DNA of 64,000 nt from positions 1 to 64,000 of the forward strand of contig NZ_CAAJGL010000064.1 of assembly GCF_900996225.1 (NCBI RefSeq), read 5' to 3'. The stretch comes from Paraburkholderia sp. BCC1884 (GTDB lineage Bacteria; Pseudomonadota; Gammaproteobacteria; Burkholderiales; Burkholderiaceae). This document shows positions 37,393 to 46,943 of this stretch, piece by piece (positions within the stretch are counted from its first letter, which is position 1; each line of letters opens with the position of its first letter). The position numbers and the translations under genes are program-made. The notes under the pieces were generated by a model that was given only the letters and a program-made list of their open reading frames with translations, was not told where the DNA came from and searched no databases.

Positions 37393-37644
37393 ATGGACAA
37401 TCAGAACCTGATCGACATGGCGAACCGGATCGGCGAGTTTTTCGATTCGATGCCGGATCGCGAAGAAGCGCTCACGGGCATCGCCGATCATATTCGCCGT
37501 TTCTGGGAGCCGCGCATGCGGCGCGCGCTGCTGGGCACGCTCGACGAGCCGGATGCGCAAGGCGTGGAGATGCTGGGCATCGTCAGGGAAGCGTTGCTGA
37601 AGCATCGCGAGCAGCTGACGCCTGCGGCACCGGCGGCGGTTTAG
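37393..37644 (+). CDS. fdsD: Formate dehydrogenase delta subunit
   Basis: 83-residue FdsD (DUF formate dehydrogenase delta) protein, mostly helical: NLIDMANRIGEFFDSMPDREEALTGIADHIRRFWEPRMR is the family core. The C-terminus is Ala/Pro-rich. In other bacteria FdsD is needed for a fully active complex, but its exact role is unclear. The ATG at 37393 has GAGGCGAG upstream and lies 8 bases past fdsA. In C. necator an fdhD-like gene (fdsC) lies between fdsA and fdsD; here there is none. Confidence 0.92.
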   Translation: MDNQNLIDMANRIGEFFDSMPDREEALTGIADHIRRFWEPRMRRALLGTLDEPDAQGVEMLGIVREALLKHREQLTPAAPAAV

Positions 37645-37665
37645 CGCGGCGATTGTCGCGCCCTG

Positions 37666-39402
37666 CTACAACGCGGCCTGCTCCGGTATCTCGCCGCCCA
37701 CCGCGAACCAGGCTTCGCAATGCCGCAGCAAGCCGTGCAGATCGGAGCCGGTGCGCCCGCGCGCGCCGATGTAACCGTCGGGGCGCACGAGATAAAACGA
37801 CGGCCGCGTGCGTCCATACGATTCGGACAACGGCGGTGCACCGTCGCCATGGGTATCCGTTACGCGCCAGATGCGCACCGCGCCCGGCAACAGCCGCTCG
37901 ACTTCGGCGGCAAGGCGCTCGATTTCCTTATCGGGCGGCGCTTCATGTTTCGCAGCCGGATCGAGCGGCTTTTCGTCGACCGGCAGCGGCGGGATCAGCA
38001 GAAACAGCGAGAAGAACGCCGGGTCGTGCAAGTCGAAAATGCAGCCGACGCCCGGCGCACGTCCCAGCGGTCCGTCCACCACATGCACCAGCGCATCGGG
38101 CGCGCGCTCGCCGGCGCGTGGTCCGCCGTCAAGCACACGCTCGAGCGTCAGCGGACTGCGGCGATACTGGATCGACAACTCGCTGATAGTCAGACGCGCG
38201 GCGTCGCGTAGCGGACCGAGCGCGGCCAGCACCGGCATCACGCGTTCGCGCAGCAGCTTCAGCGGCCCGTGATCGGCTTCGGCCATGTGGGTGATGAAGC
38301 CGGTTTGCCGCAGCACGTCACGCTCGATCGGATGCCGTTCGAGGTGATACGTATCCAGCAACCGATCCGGCGCCGCGCCCCTGATCACTCGCGCGAGCTT
38401 CCAGCCGAGATTGAGCGCCTCCTGAATGCCGGTATTCATGCCTTGCGCGCCGGCGGGGCTATGCACATGCGCGGCATCGCCCGCGAGAAAGATGCGGCTG
38501 GCACGCAGCCGGTCCACCATGCGGCTATTCAGATGAAAGTACGACGACCACGCGAGATCCGACACGGCGACGCGTTCCTGCACGCGCCGCGCGATCAGCG
38601 CCTTGCATTCCTCCAGCGAGGGCGCCGGCACCCGGTTCAACGGAGGTTCGCCCAACACGGCGGGCGTGACCGGCGCAGCGACCGCCGCGGGCTCGACGGC
38701 ATGGTCCGCAATCAGTCGATGGCGGCCGTGCCCCATCGGAAACAGCGCGACCAGTCCCTCGCCCGAGGCGAAGATGTGGAACTCGTCATCGGGCCAATCG
38801 GTTTCGGCGTGCAGGTCGGCCAGCAGGAAAGTCTGCTCGAGGGTCTTGCCCGCGAAGTTCAAGCCAAGCCGGTGACGAATTGTGCTGTGCGCGCCGTCGG
38901 CGGCGATCATGTACGACGGGCGCATCGTTTCCGTGTGACCGTCCGCGCGACGCAGCGTGGCCTGAACGCCGGTGGCGCCCTGCGCGAACATCGTCAGCTC
39001 GACGCCGCGTTCGACCGTCACGCCGAGCGTGGCGAGATGCTCGGTGAGCAGACGCTCGGTCACGGACTGTTCGATAAACAGCAGATAAGGATAGCGTGTG
39101 CGCAAAGGATCGAAATCGAGCTGCGCGAGACGCATGCCGTTCGAAAACAGATTGGCAATGCGGGCACGGTGACCGAGTTCCAGAAACGGTTCGACGAGAC
39201 GGTGCTGTTCAAGCAGTTCGAGCGTGCGCGCCTGGATGCCGATGGCCCTTGAATATGGGTTCGGTTGCATGGCTTTGTCGATCAGCCGCACGGGGATGTG
39301 GGCACGCGCCAGACTCATGGCGGCGGCGAGCCCGGTGGGGCCCGCTCCGACGATCAGCACCGGCGATGGGTCGTTTGCAGCGCCGTTTGCAGCAGCGTCC
39401 AT
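37666..39402 (-). CDS. FAD-dependent aromatic-ring monooxygenase (PheA/TfdB type)
   Basis: 578 residues of the class A flavoprotein hydroxylase family. The FAD site is VLIVGAGPTGLAAAMSLAR (15-33), the DG motif is MIAADGAHSTIRHRLG, and the GD motif is RIFLAGDAAHVHSPAGAQGM, followed by the helix NTGIQEALNLGWKLA. The C-terminal 150 residues form the thioredoxin-like dimerisation domain of phenol-hydroxylase relatives. The substrate is not predictable; no ring-cleavage genes are near. ATG 39402 has CGGAG 7 bases upstream. Convergent with fdsD; its stop lies 22 bases from the fdsD stop with no hairpin between. Confidence 0.88.
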   Translation of the reverse strand: MDAAANGAANDPSPVLIVGAGPTGLAAAMSLARAHIPVRLIDKAMQPNPYSRAIGIQARTLELLEQHRLVEPFLELGHRARIANLFSNGMRLAQLDFDPLRTRYPYLLFIEQSVTERLLTEHLATLGVTVERGVELTMFAQGATGVQATLRRADGHTETMRPSYMIAADGAHSTIRHRLGLNFAGKTLEQTFLLADLHAETDWPDDEFHIFASGEGLVALFPMGHGRHRLIADHAVEPAAVAAPVTPAVLGEPPLNRVPAPSLEECKALIARRVQERVAVSDLAWSSYFHLNSRMVDRLRASRIFLAGDAAHVHSPAGAQGMNTGIQEALNLGWKLARVIRGAAPDRLLDTYHLERHPIERDVLRQTGFITHMAEADHGPLKLLRERVMPVLAALGPLRDAARLTISELSIQYRRSPLTLERVLDGGPRAGERAPDALVHVVDGPLGRAPGVGCIFDLHDPAFFSLFLLIPPLPVDEKPLDPAAKHEAPPDKEIERLAAEVERLLPGAVRIWRVTDTHGDGAPPLSESYGRTRPSFYLVRPDGYIGARGRTGSDLHGLLRHCEAWFAVGGEIPEQAAL

Positions 39403-39549
39403 GCGCAACTCCGGAACACGACAGTGCACACTAGTGTACGCCCGCCGGAGGACCGCCTGGCGACGCCGCCGGTGCGTGGTTCGACGGTGCGGCGCATCGA
39501 TCGTCGGCCTGGCCGGCCGGCGATGCGGCGATGCCGATGCTGCGCCGCG

Positions 39550-40560
39550 TCAGTGCGCGTGATCCATCGCGCAACGATGCCGCGTGGTGCCGAGGTCCAC
39601 TTGCAGCGTCGCGTGCTGCATCGAAAAACGTTCGCGCAAGACGATGACGATGCCGTCGAGCGACTCGTCGCCCGGATGCCCTGCCGGCATCACCAGATGC
39701 GCGCTCAGCGCGTTGCCGGTGGTGGAGAGCGCCCACACGTGCAGGTCGTGCACGTCGACGACACCGGGCTGCTCCGCCAGATAGGCGCGAATCAGTTGCA
39801 GGTCGACGCCGGGCGGCACGGCGTCGAGTGCGAGTCGCACGGAATCGCGCAACAACCCCCAGGTGCCGTAGACCACGACCGCGACCACCAGCAGGCTCAT
39901 CGCCGGGTCGAGCCACGTCCAGCGGGTATAGAGAATCACGAGCCCGCTGATAGCGACGGCCGCCGAAATGCCGGCGTCGGCCGCCATGTGCAGGAAAGCG
40001 CCGCGAATGTTGAGATCTTCCTTCTGGCCGCGCATGAAAAGCCACGCGGAAACGCCGTTCACGACCACCCCGATTGTCGCGACGACGAACACTGCCAGCC
40101 CGGCCACGGGCGCCGGATTCATGAGCCGCCCGATCGCCTCGGCGACGATCACGCCGCACGCGAACAGCAGCAGCCCGGCATTGACGAGCGACGCGAGGAT
40201 CGACGAACTGCCGTAGCCGAAGGTGTAGCGCGCCGACGGCTGGCGGGTGGTGAGCCACGTGGCGCCCCATGCGAGCAGCAGACCGAGCACGTCGGAGAGA
40301 TTGTGGCCGGCGTCGGCGAGCAGCGCGGTGGAATGCGCGAGTACGCCGTAGATAGCCTGGATTATCACGATGGCGATGTTCAGCGCAACGGCGAGTGCGA
40401 AGGAGCGGCCGTGGCCGGGCGCTGGAGCGTGGGCGTGGCTGTGGCCGGCGTGGTTGTGACTGGCGTGGTCGTGGTCGGCGTGGTCGTGGTCGGCGTGGTC
40501 GTGGCCATGACCGTCCAGATGTTCTTGCGCGTCCCGCTCCGGGATGCAGTTTTTCGTCAT
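39550..40560 (-). CDS. Cation diffusion facilitator (zinc/cobalt efflux), His-rich N-terminus
   Basis: 336 residues, six transmembrane helices. The N-terminal 50 residues hold a run of HxHADHDH-type repeats, a metal-buffering arm. The metal site A motifs are ALLADAGHNLSDVLG in helix 2 and HMAADAGISAAVA in helix 5, with HxxxD / DxxxD arrangements, and the C-terminal cytoplasmic domain (VVDVHDLHVWAL, HATLQVDL) ends in a His pair. This fits CzcD/DmeF-like proton-coupled efflux of Zn, Co or Cd. AGGACCC precedes the ATG. The His arm is encoded by an in-frame 15-base repeat (40463-40504). Confidence 0.92.
   Translation of the reverse strand: MTKNCIPERDAQEHLDGHGHDHADHDHADHDHASHNHAGHSHAHAPAPGHGRSFALAVALNIAIVIIQAIYGVLAHSTALLADAGHNLSDVLGLLLAWGATWLTTRQPSARYTFGYGSSSILASLVNAGLLLFACGVIVAEAIGRLMNPAPVAGLAVFVVATIGVVVNGVSAWLFMRGQKEDLNIRGAFLHMAADAGISAAVAISGLVILYTRWTWLDPAMSLLVVAVVVYGTWGLLRDSVRLALDAVPPGVDLQLIRAYLAEQPGVVDVHDLHVWALSTTGNALSAHLVMPAGHPGDESLDGIVIVLRERFSMQHATLQVDLGTTRHRCAMDHAH
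40463..40504. repeat. 15-base tandem repeat in the CDF His-rich arm
   Basis: GCGTGGTCGTGGTCG repeated 2.8 times without change. Fifteen bases keep frame, each unit adding HDHAD to the metal-binding arm, so copy number can vary by slippage. Confidence 0.9.
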
Positions 40561-40823
40561 GACGGGTCCTGAGAATAATCACCGGCCGGTGGCTCGGCCG
40601 CATGTGCGAGCATGCAGGCACAGCATCTCATCGATATGCCGGTCGCTGCGTGATAGAAGCCCTACCGGCCAAGGTGACGCGAACCGCGGCGGGTGGGCTG
40701 TCAGCCGACCCACAAGCCGCTACTCACAGGTTAGGGCGATCGACACCACCGGTCAATTTCGGGCAGCCACCGGCGAGTGTGGGAAAATGCGGCCTCTGCC
40801 TCATCGAACACCCATCCCCCGTC

Positions 40824-42671
40824 ATGCAACCTGTATTTGACCGCGCTTTCGCGGCGCATCGTGACGGCCGCCTCGACGACGCCGAACGCGGCTACCGCGC
40901 GACGCTCGACGGCAATCCCGCGCATGTCGATGCGTTGCACCTGCTGGGCGTCCTGCGCCACCAGCAGGGCCAGCACGCCGAAGCCGCCGCGCTGGTGCGG
41001 CGCGCGGTCAAACTGCGCCCCGAAGACGCCGCATTGCAACTGAATCTGGGCAACGCGCTGCGCGCGCTGGGCCAGATCGACGACGCCATCGAGCAATTCC
41101 GCAACGCGCTGACTCTCGCGCCCTCGTTTCCGATGGCGCATTACAACCTGGGCAACGCGTACGCGTCGCAGGGCCGTCATGCCGACGCCGCCGATGCCTT
41201 CGAGAAGTCGTTGCGCCTGCAGCCGGAAGACGCCTCGTCGCACAACAATCTCGGCAATGCGCTGCACGCGCTCGGACGCCACGCGGAGGCAATCGCGTCG
41301 TTCCAGCGCACGCTCGAACTGCGCCCCGGCCACGCCGGCGCGCTGAACAACATGGGCATGTCGCTGAACGCGCTGGATCGGGCCGACGAGGCGCTGCCCT
41401 GCTTCCAGGCGGCGCTCGCCGCCGAGCCGCGTTTCGTCGCCGCGCATTTCAATCTCGCCAATACCTTCGACGCCACCGGCCGTCACGAAGAAGCGGTCGC
41501 GTCGTTCCGCACGGTGCTCGAATTGCAGCCGAATCTGCCGCCGGCCATCTTCGGCATGGGCAATGCGCTCGCGGCGTTGGGGCGTCACGCGCAAGCGCTG
41601 CCCTATCTGGAGCGCGCCGTCGGCCTCGATCCGCAGTTTGCGTTGGCCTGGCTGAGCCTCGGCAATGCGCACCAGGCACTGGGCGCGCGCGCGCCCGCGA
41701 TACGCGCGTTCGATCAGGCGCTGCGTCTGCGCCCCGATCTCGCGTCGGCGCACATGAACCGCGCACTCTCATGGCTCGCGCTGCGCGACTTCGCGCGCGG
41801 CTTGCCGGAATACGAATGGCGCCTGCAAACCATGGCGCAGCCCGCGATCCAGACGCTGCCGCGCTGGCACGGCGAGCCGATCGCACAGCGCACGCTGTTC
41901 ATCCACGCCGAGCAGGGTTTTGGCGACACCTTGCAGTTCGTCCGCTTCGTGCCTCTCGCGGCGCAGCGCGCGGCGCGCGTCGTGCTCGAAGTGCAGCCGC
42001 AACTGCTGCCGTTGCTGGCGCCGGCGGCGCAAGCGTGGCGTGTCACGCTGATCGCTCAAGGCACGCCGCGTCCCGCGGCCGATCTGCATTGCCCGTTGCT
42101 GAGCCTGCCGCTTGCACTCGGCACGACCTTCGACACCATCCCGGACCGCACGCCTTATCTCAGCGTGCCGCCCGCCTACGGCCGCAAATGGCGCGGCTCG
42201 CTCGGCGGCCAGGCCAAGCGCAAGATCGGAATTGCGTGGTCGGGACGCATCCAGCAAAACGAAACACGTTCGATGCCGCTCGCCGCGCTCGAGCCGCTCT
42301 TCGCACTCGACGGCATCGACTGGATCGTGCTGCAACCGGAACTCAGCGTCGAGGAACGCGCGGCGCTCGATACGCATCCGCGCGCGGCGTCGATCCATTA
42401 CTTCGACAAACGCATTGGCGATTTCGCCGATACCGCGGCGGTGATCGAACGGCTCGATGCGGTGGTGTCGATCGATACTTCCATCGCCCACCTGGCCGGC
42501 GCGCTGCGCAAACCGTTGTGGCTGATGCTGCCGTACGCGGCGGATTGGCGCTGGTTCGCCGGCGAGACGCGCAGTCCCTGGTATCCCGGCGCGACGCTCG
42601 TGCGGCAAGCGCAACCGGGCGCATGGGGCGACGTAGTCGACGCCGTGGCGAATGAATTGCGCAAGGGCTGA
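40824..42671 (+). CDS. TPR protein with glycosyltransferase family 9-like domain
   Basis: 615 residues. About ten 34-residue TPR units fill residues 1-340, with the canonical NLGNALxxLGRHxEAIxxF pattern, followed by a GT-B-fold C-terminal region (about 360-610). The terminal block SIDTSIAHLAGALRKPLWLM and YAADWRWFAGE is the nucleotide-sugar site of the heptosyltransferase-like GT9 family. The combination suggests a cytoplasmic protein glycosyltransferase or assembly factor, substrate unknown. No signal peptide. The ATG at 40824 was chosen because the 74 codons upstream do not look like protein. A terminator follows. Confidence 0.85.
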   Translation: MQPVFDRAFAAHRDGRLDDAERGYRATLDGNPAHVDALHLLGVLRHQQGQHAEAAALVRRAVKLRPEDAALQLNLGNALRALGQIDDAIEQFRNALTLAPSFPMAHYNLGNAYASQGRHADAADAFEKSLRLQPEDASSHNNLGNALHALGRHAEAIASFQRTLELRPGHAGALNNMGMSLNALDRADEALPCFQAALAAEPRFVAAHFNLANTFDATGRHEEAVASFRTVLELQPNLPPAIFGMGNALAALGRHAQALPYLERAVGLDPQFALAWLSLGNAHQALGARAPAIRAFDQALRLRPDLASAHMNRALSWLALRDFARGLPEYEWRLQTMAQPAIQTLPRWHGEPIAQRTLFIHAEQGFGDTLQFVRFVPLAAQRAARVVLEVQPQLLPLLAPAAQAWRVTLIAQGTPRPAADLHCPLLSLPLALGTTFDTIPDRTPYLSVPPAYGRKWRGSLGGQAKRKIGIAWSGRIQQNETRSMPLAALEPLFALDGIDWIVLQPELSVEERAALDTHPRAASIHYFDKRIGDFADTAAVIERLDAVVSIDTSIAHLAGALRKPLWLMLPYAADWRWFAGETRSPWYPGATLVRQAQPGAWGDVVDAVANELRKG

Positions 42672-42724
42672 GCGAACACGGTCGCGCGAACCGGAACCGA
42701 TCGATGCGCCGCGCTGCGCCCAAT

Positions 42725-42759
42725 AAAAAACCCCGCGCTCTCACGAGCGCGGGGTTTTT
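42725..42759. terminator. Bidirectional terminator
   Basis: CCCCGCGCTC / GAGCGCGGGG with a TCAC loop, six A before and five T after, between the TPR gene and the convergent MHS transporter. Confidence 0.95.
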
Positions 42760-42784
42760 CTTTTCAGGCGAAGCCGGCGAACCT

Positions 42785-44086
42785 TCAGGCTGCCCGATAC
42801 TGATTGCGAGCGTCCGGCGTGCGATACAACACGAGCGTCGCGATGAGGCCGCAGATTGCCGCGGCACCCAGGAACAGGCCAGGTGCGGCCTTGTTGCCGG
42901 TGGTGTGAATCAGCAACGTCGAGATAGCCGGCGTAAAACCGCCGATCGTCGTGGCAAGGCTGTAGGCCAGCGAGAAACCGGCGGTCCGCACTTCGACCGG
43001 CATGACTTCCGTGAGCGCCACCACCATCGCGCCGTTATAGCAGCCGTACAGGAACGACAGCCACAACTCCACCACCAGCAGCCGCGCGAACGACGGTTCG
43101 GCGACCAGCCATTGCAGCGCCGGATAAGCGGTGACGATCGTGAGAATCGTGAAAATCAGCAGCACCGGACGGCGGCCGATACGATCCGACAGCGCGCCCG
43201 CGAGCGGCAGCCAGACCAGGTTCGACAGACCGATACAGACAGTGACGACCAGCGTATCGATCGACGACAGCTTCAGCACTTCCCTGCCGAAGGTCGGCGT
43301 GTAGGCGGTGATCATGTAGAACGACACCGTGGTCATGATGACCATGCCCATGCCGCCCAGCACGATGCCCCAGTTGGCGGCCATCGTCTTCATGATCTCG
43401 CCCATGCCCGGACGATGTTTGCGCGCCTTGAACTCTTCGGTTTCCTGCAGCGAGCGGCGGATCAGGAACAGGAACGGCACGATCAGGCAGCCGATCAGGA
43501 ACGGCACGCGCCAGCCCCAGGCACCCATCTGGTCAGCCGGCAACACCTTGTTGAGCACCACGCCGATCAGCGCGGCGAACACCACGGCGACCTGCTGGCT
43601 GCCCGACTGCCATGCGCAGTAGAAGCCCTTGTTGCCCTTGGTCGCGATCTCCGACAGATACACGGACACGCCGCCCAGCTCGACGCCGGCAGAAAAGCCC
43701 TGCAACAGACGGCCGAACAGGACGAGCGCCGGGGCGAGCACGCCGATCGTCGCGTAACCGGGTATGGCCGCTACCGTGAGCGTGCCGAGCGCCATCAGAC
43801 CGAGGGTGAGGATCAGGCCTTTGCGCCGGCCATGATGGTCGATGTAGGCGCCGAGCACGATCGCGCCGAGCGGGCGCATCAGGAAGCCCGCGCCGAACAC
43901 CGACAGCGACAGCATCAGGGAAGCGAATTCGTTGCCGCTCGGGAAATAGGTCTTGGCAATCGCCGAAGCGTAATAGCCGTAGACCATGAAATCGTACATC
44001 TCAAGAAAGTTGCCGCTGACGACGCGGAATACTGTCTTGACTTTGGATTCTTCCGATGAGGAAGTGGCGTGTGACGCAGTAGACAT
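42785..44086 (-). CDS. MFS transporter, MHS family (citrate/tricarballylate-proton symporter type)
   Basis: 433 residues with 12 hydrophobic helices. [20 protein letters not shown] near the N-terminus is the hallmark of metabolite:H+ symporters, close to CitA/TcuC. The loop 2-3 signature is [17 protein letters not shown], and [14 protein letters not shown] follows helix 8. Likely substrates are citrate, tricarballylate or related carboxylates. ATG 44086 is preceded by AGAGAA. It is divergent from the acetyltransferase at 44363, and no regulator or enzyme gene for the substrate lies nearby. Confidence 0.88.
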   Translation of the reverse strand: MSTASHATSSSEESKVKTVFRVVSGNFLEMYDFMVYGYYASAIAKTYFPSGNEFASLMLSLSVFGAGFLMRPLGAIVLGAYIDHHGRRKGLILTLGLMALGTLTVAAIPGYATIGVLAPALVLFGRLLQGFSAGVELGGVSVYLSEIATKGNKGFYCAWQSGSQQVAVVFAALIGVVLNKVLPADQMGAWGWRVPFLIGCLIVPFLFLIRRSLQETEEFKARKHRPGMGEIMKTMAANWGIVLGGMGMVIMTTVSFYMITAYTPTFGREVLKLSSIDTLVVTVCIGLSNLVWLPLAGALSDRIGRRPVLLIFTILTIVTAYPALQWLVAEPSFARLLVVELWLSFLYGCYNGAMVVALTEVMPVEVRTAGFSLAYSLATTIGGFTPAISTLLIHTTGNKAAPGLFLGAAAICGLIATLVLYRTPDARNQYRAA

Positions 44087-44362
44087 GACATTCTCTGAGA
44101 GGCCCGTCACCGCGAAAGAACCAGCGGCGCTCAGGCAGTTGATACGATCCACTGCGCTCAGCAAGCGGATGCCGCCGCACGGAATAACGCGCCGGGGGGC
44201 GCTGCATTTTCATGCCGATCGCATTCACGCGATATCAGGGTAAACGTTGTGAATCGCGCCGACCCTACGACGCCTAATGTTACCGTTGACAGCGCTGTCG
44301 CGTGATCCATACGGAATCATTACAGGAGACGGTGCCGGCCGGCGCGGTAGACTTTCGCAGCC

Positions 44363-44914
44363 ATGCATTTCCGTCGACTCCACACTCCGATGCACACCAC
44401 CCAGACCCTGACATTGCGCCCCGCGACGCTTGCGGACGCCGCGCTGATTGCCTCGATTCATAGCACCAGTTGGCAAGCCACCTATCGGGGGCTGCTGCCC
44501 GACGGCTTTCTCGACGGCGAAGTCTCGCAGGAGCGCGCCGCCTATTGGGAAGCACGGCTCGGCGCGCCCGGCGGCGAGCGCCGCATCATCCGCATCGCCG
44601 AGCTCGCGGGCAAGCCGATCGGCTTCGTGTGCGTCGAGCATCAGCCGGAGTCTGCGTGGGGCTTGCTGCTCGACAACCTGCATGCGCTGCCCGGCTACCA
44701 GGGAATCGGCGTGGGCAAATTGCTGATGCGCGCCGCTGAAGACTGGGCTCGCGCGCTCGGCGAGGCTCAACTGTATCTGTACGTGCTCGAAGGCAATACG
44801 CCGGCGATTGGTTTTTACGAGCGCCAGGGATGGCGCTTCGTCGGTGCCGAACCCGATCATATGGGCGGCGTGGATATCACCGCGTTGCGCTACGTGTATC
44901 GGCTGGATCGGTGA
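44363..44914 (+). CDS. GNAT family N-acetyltransferase
   Basis: 183 residues with the GNAT fold: N-terminal TLRPATLADAALIASIHSTSWQATYRGLLPDGFLD, acetyl-CoA pyrophosphate loop LPGYQGIGVGKLLMRAA and the C-terminal LYLYVLEGNTPAIGFYERQGWRFVG. Substrate unknown; relatives act on amino groups of small molecules or proteins. Two in-frame ATGs are possible (44363 and 44390), neither with a good ribosome-binding site. A TTGACA lies at 44286, but its -10 partner is weak. Divergent from the MHS transporter. Confidence 0.88.
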   Translation: MHFRRLHTPMHTTQTLTLRPATLADAALIASIHSTSWQATYRGLLPDGFLDGEVSQERAAYWEARLGAPGGERRIIRIAELAGKPIGFVCVEHQPESAWGLLLDNLHALPGYQGIGVGKLLMRAAEDWARALGEAQLYLYVLEGNTPAIGFYERQGWRFVGAEPDHMGGVDITALRYVYRLDR

Positions 44915-45101
44915 GAGAACTCATTTCGGAACTGTCCGATCGTTAGACGGAGGAGTTCCGAGCATCATCTTCCGCACCCCAACGGCTGCACAGTCAACGC
45001 TCACGCGCGATCATTTCATGCGCGTCATGACGAGGCCCGAGCCGCATAGACCACCGGGGCCGCCGGTCGGCGGTCCTTGCACGAGGCGCCGGAATAGATC
45101 G

Positions 45102-46151
45102 ATGTCCACCCTTCCCTTTACCCTGATCGAAGGCTCCATGGCGCTGCCGCGCGTAAGGCCGTTCGGGCATCTGCCGGCGCCATTCGGCCGTGATTGGGCG
45201 ATGCTGCCGCCGGGCTATAGTTTGCGCGCGGAACTCAAAGCGCTTTATGCCGCGATGCTGCGTACTTTCTGCATGAGCGATCAGGCGATTCGCTCGATCT
45301 GCAGGTGGGTGCCACTGGATGCAAACCAGCAGCCCGTGCTCGAGGGTTCCGGCGCGGATGGCACGCAGGCGACCATTTTCGACCCGCCGCTGGAACGCGT
45401 TGCACCGTTGTCGGCGCCGACGCATCGAGCGGCATCGTTGGACGAACGCGTGTTTGCGCCTGTTCCGCGCAAAGCATCGGTACATTGGGGAGCGGTCGCG
45501 GGCGGCGCCTGCGCACTGGGCGGTGTCGCGATATTAGGATGGATAGCGCTGGGTCATCTTTCGCAACGCCCCACGACGATCAATCCGAAGCTCGCTGGCA
45601 CTGTCTCGGCCGTGGGCGAATCGCGGTTGACCCGTGCTGGTTTGCCGGATGCAGTTGCCCGTCGAGAAGCTGGTCATGACTCGGCTGAAGCTACTTTGCC
45701 GTTTGTCCCTTCTCCTCGCGCTGTCGCCGCACCTGTTCTGGTTCGCGATGTCGCGGACAAACCCGGCCCCGCGCTGCGCTCCAGGCCTCAGGAAAAAGCG
45801 GGCCGACCGCACGAAGTAAGCCGCCGTCGGGAGGCACAGGCCGCATCGGCAAATCGCGCATCGCGTCCGACTTTCTCGCCCCGTCATCTTTCACGCAGCA
45901 TGGTTCCGGCAAATGCCTCGATGTCATCGCCGAAACCGTCGAGTGCGGGGCCCTATTCGCCGTTGACGCCATCGCGACTCGGTGTCGATGAATACGCTTC
46001 CGTGACCCTGTCCGCGGCTACACCAGTCCGCGATATTGCAACGCTGCGTCCGGCCTCTTCGCGCGCGACTTCCGCAACAGCCGGGACAGAATGGATGAAT
46101 CACTTGTCGCAGCGTCGCATTACCGAAGTCCCGGATCAATTCGCCAGGTAG
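45102..46151 (+). CDS. Hypothetical single-pass membrane protein with disordered C-terminus
   Basis: 349 residues, not recognised. An N-terminal region of about 75 residues (PFGHLPAPFGRDWAMLPPGYSLRAELKALYAAM) reads like a small helical domain with SDQAIRSICRWVPL. A single membrane helix follows (HWGAVAGGACALGGVAILGW). The last 200 residues are Ser/Pro/Ala/Arg-rich and likely disordered. I chose the ATG at 45102 because GGA lies 9 bases upstream; an ATG at 45018 is an alternative without a ribosome-binding site. The gene ends before a terminator. Codon use looks normal for the window. Confidence 0.6.
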   Translation: MSTLPFTLIEGSMALPRVRPFGHLPAPFGRDWAMLPPGYSLRAELKALYAAMLRTFCMSDQAIRSICRWVPLDANQQPVLEGSGADGTQATIFDPPLERVAPLSAPTHRAASLDERVFAPVPRKASVHWGAVAGGACALGGVAILGWIALGHLSQRPTTINPKLAGTVSAVGESRLTRAGLPDAVARREAGHDSAEATLPFVPSPRAVAAPVLVRDVADKPGPALRSRPQEKAGRPHEVSRRREAQAASANRASRPTFSPRHLSRSMVPANASMSSPKPSSAGPYSPLTPSRLGVDEYASVTLSAATPVRDIATLRPASSRATSATAGTEWMNHLSQRRITEVPDQFAR

Positions 46152-46180
46152 ACGCGCGTTTTTGCGATGTCGCCAAAACA

Positions 46181-46212
46181 AAAAGCCCGGCTATTTCAAT
46201 GGCCGGGCTTTT
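46181..46212. terminator. Bidirectional terminator
   Basis: AAAAGCCCGGC / GCCGGGCTTTT with a 10-base loop between the hypothetical gene and the convergent DUF2968-like gene. Confidence 0.9.
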
Positions 46213-46226
46213 CTCATATCACCTCA

Positions 46227-46943
46227 CTACTTCTGAACCGGCAATCCCGATTCGGTCTGTCTCTGTAACTGCATCACTTCACCCTGCACCTGACGCAACT
46301 GCGCTTGGGCCTTTTCTTTCTCCGCGTGCAGCGTCGCAGCTTCGCCCTGCGTTTGCCGCTGGTAATCGTTGACTTTGGCCTGCTGGGCGCGTGCCACGTC
46401 GAGATCGGCTTGCAGGCGCTTCGCGCGGTCTTCGGAGATCGCGATGATGTCTTCGATATAAGCCTTCTGTGCCTGCAACTGCGTGCGACGGATTTCGACA
46501 TCGGCAAGTTGCGCGGTTTGCAGGACGAAGCCCGCATAGACCGCTTCCGCACGCGCCACGTCTTCCGTCCTGATCACGCGCCAGAAGTGTTTGTCTTGAA
46601 ATAACGCAACGTAATACGTCATTTCCTGAGGATAGAAAAACAGACTCGCGCCGTAACTGCCGTTATAGGTAGTGCGCAATTCGCTCAGCTTCGCGTCGTG
46701 AATCATCTGCATCAGGTCGGCGACATTGCCTTGCGCGTCGCCGGCAACGGCCGGTGCATCCGATGCCGCATTGCGCAGCGCCTCGGCAACCGGCTGCGGC
46801 GTCAGCGCGTTCATGGCGGGCCGCGTGCCGACCCTGGGCGCGGCGTCGTCGCTCTGCGCCGCCAGCACGTAACCGCCGTGCTGCAGCAGCGCACACGAGG
46901 TCGCGAGCAGCATGGCGCGCCGTACAATTAAGGGGTACTTCAT
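46227..46943 (-). CDS. Exported coiled-coil protein, DUF2968-like
   Basis: 238 residues. Signal peptide (KYPLIVRRAMLLATSCALLQ to about VLA-AQ), then a compact region (VADLMQMIHDAKLSELRTTYNGSYGASLFFYPQEMTYYVALFQDKHFWRVIRTED) and a long helical coiled coil (ADVEIRRTQLQAQKAYIEDI to the end). This layout resembles the Burkholderia family DUF2968, of unknown function; I am moderately sure of that name. The ATG at 46943 follows GGAG by 9 bases. The protein should sit in the periplasm, perhaps associated with the envelope. Confidence 0.7.
   Translation of the reverse strand: MKYPLIVRRAMLLATSCALLQHGGYVLAAQSDDAAPRVGTRPAMNALTPQPVAEALRNAASDAPAVAGDAQGNVADLMQMIHDAKLSELRTTYNGSYGASLFFYPQEMTYYVALFQDKHFWRVIRTEDVARAEAVYAGFVLQTAQLADVEIRRTQLQAQKAYIEDIIAISEDRAKRLQADLDVARAQQAKVNDYQRQTQGEAATLHAEKEKAQAQLRQVQGEVMQLQRQTESGLPVQK

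Noticed and set aside
44286..44314. Consensus TTGACA upstream of the GNAT gene as a promoter
   Set aside because: No acceptable -10 hexamer lies at 16-18 bases; kept only as a remark.
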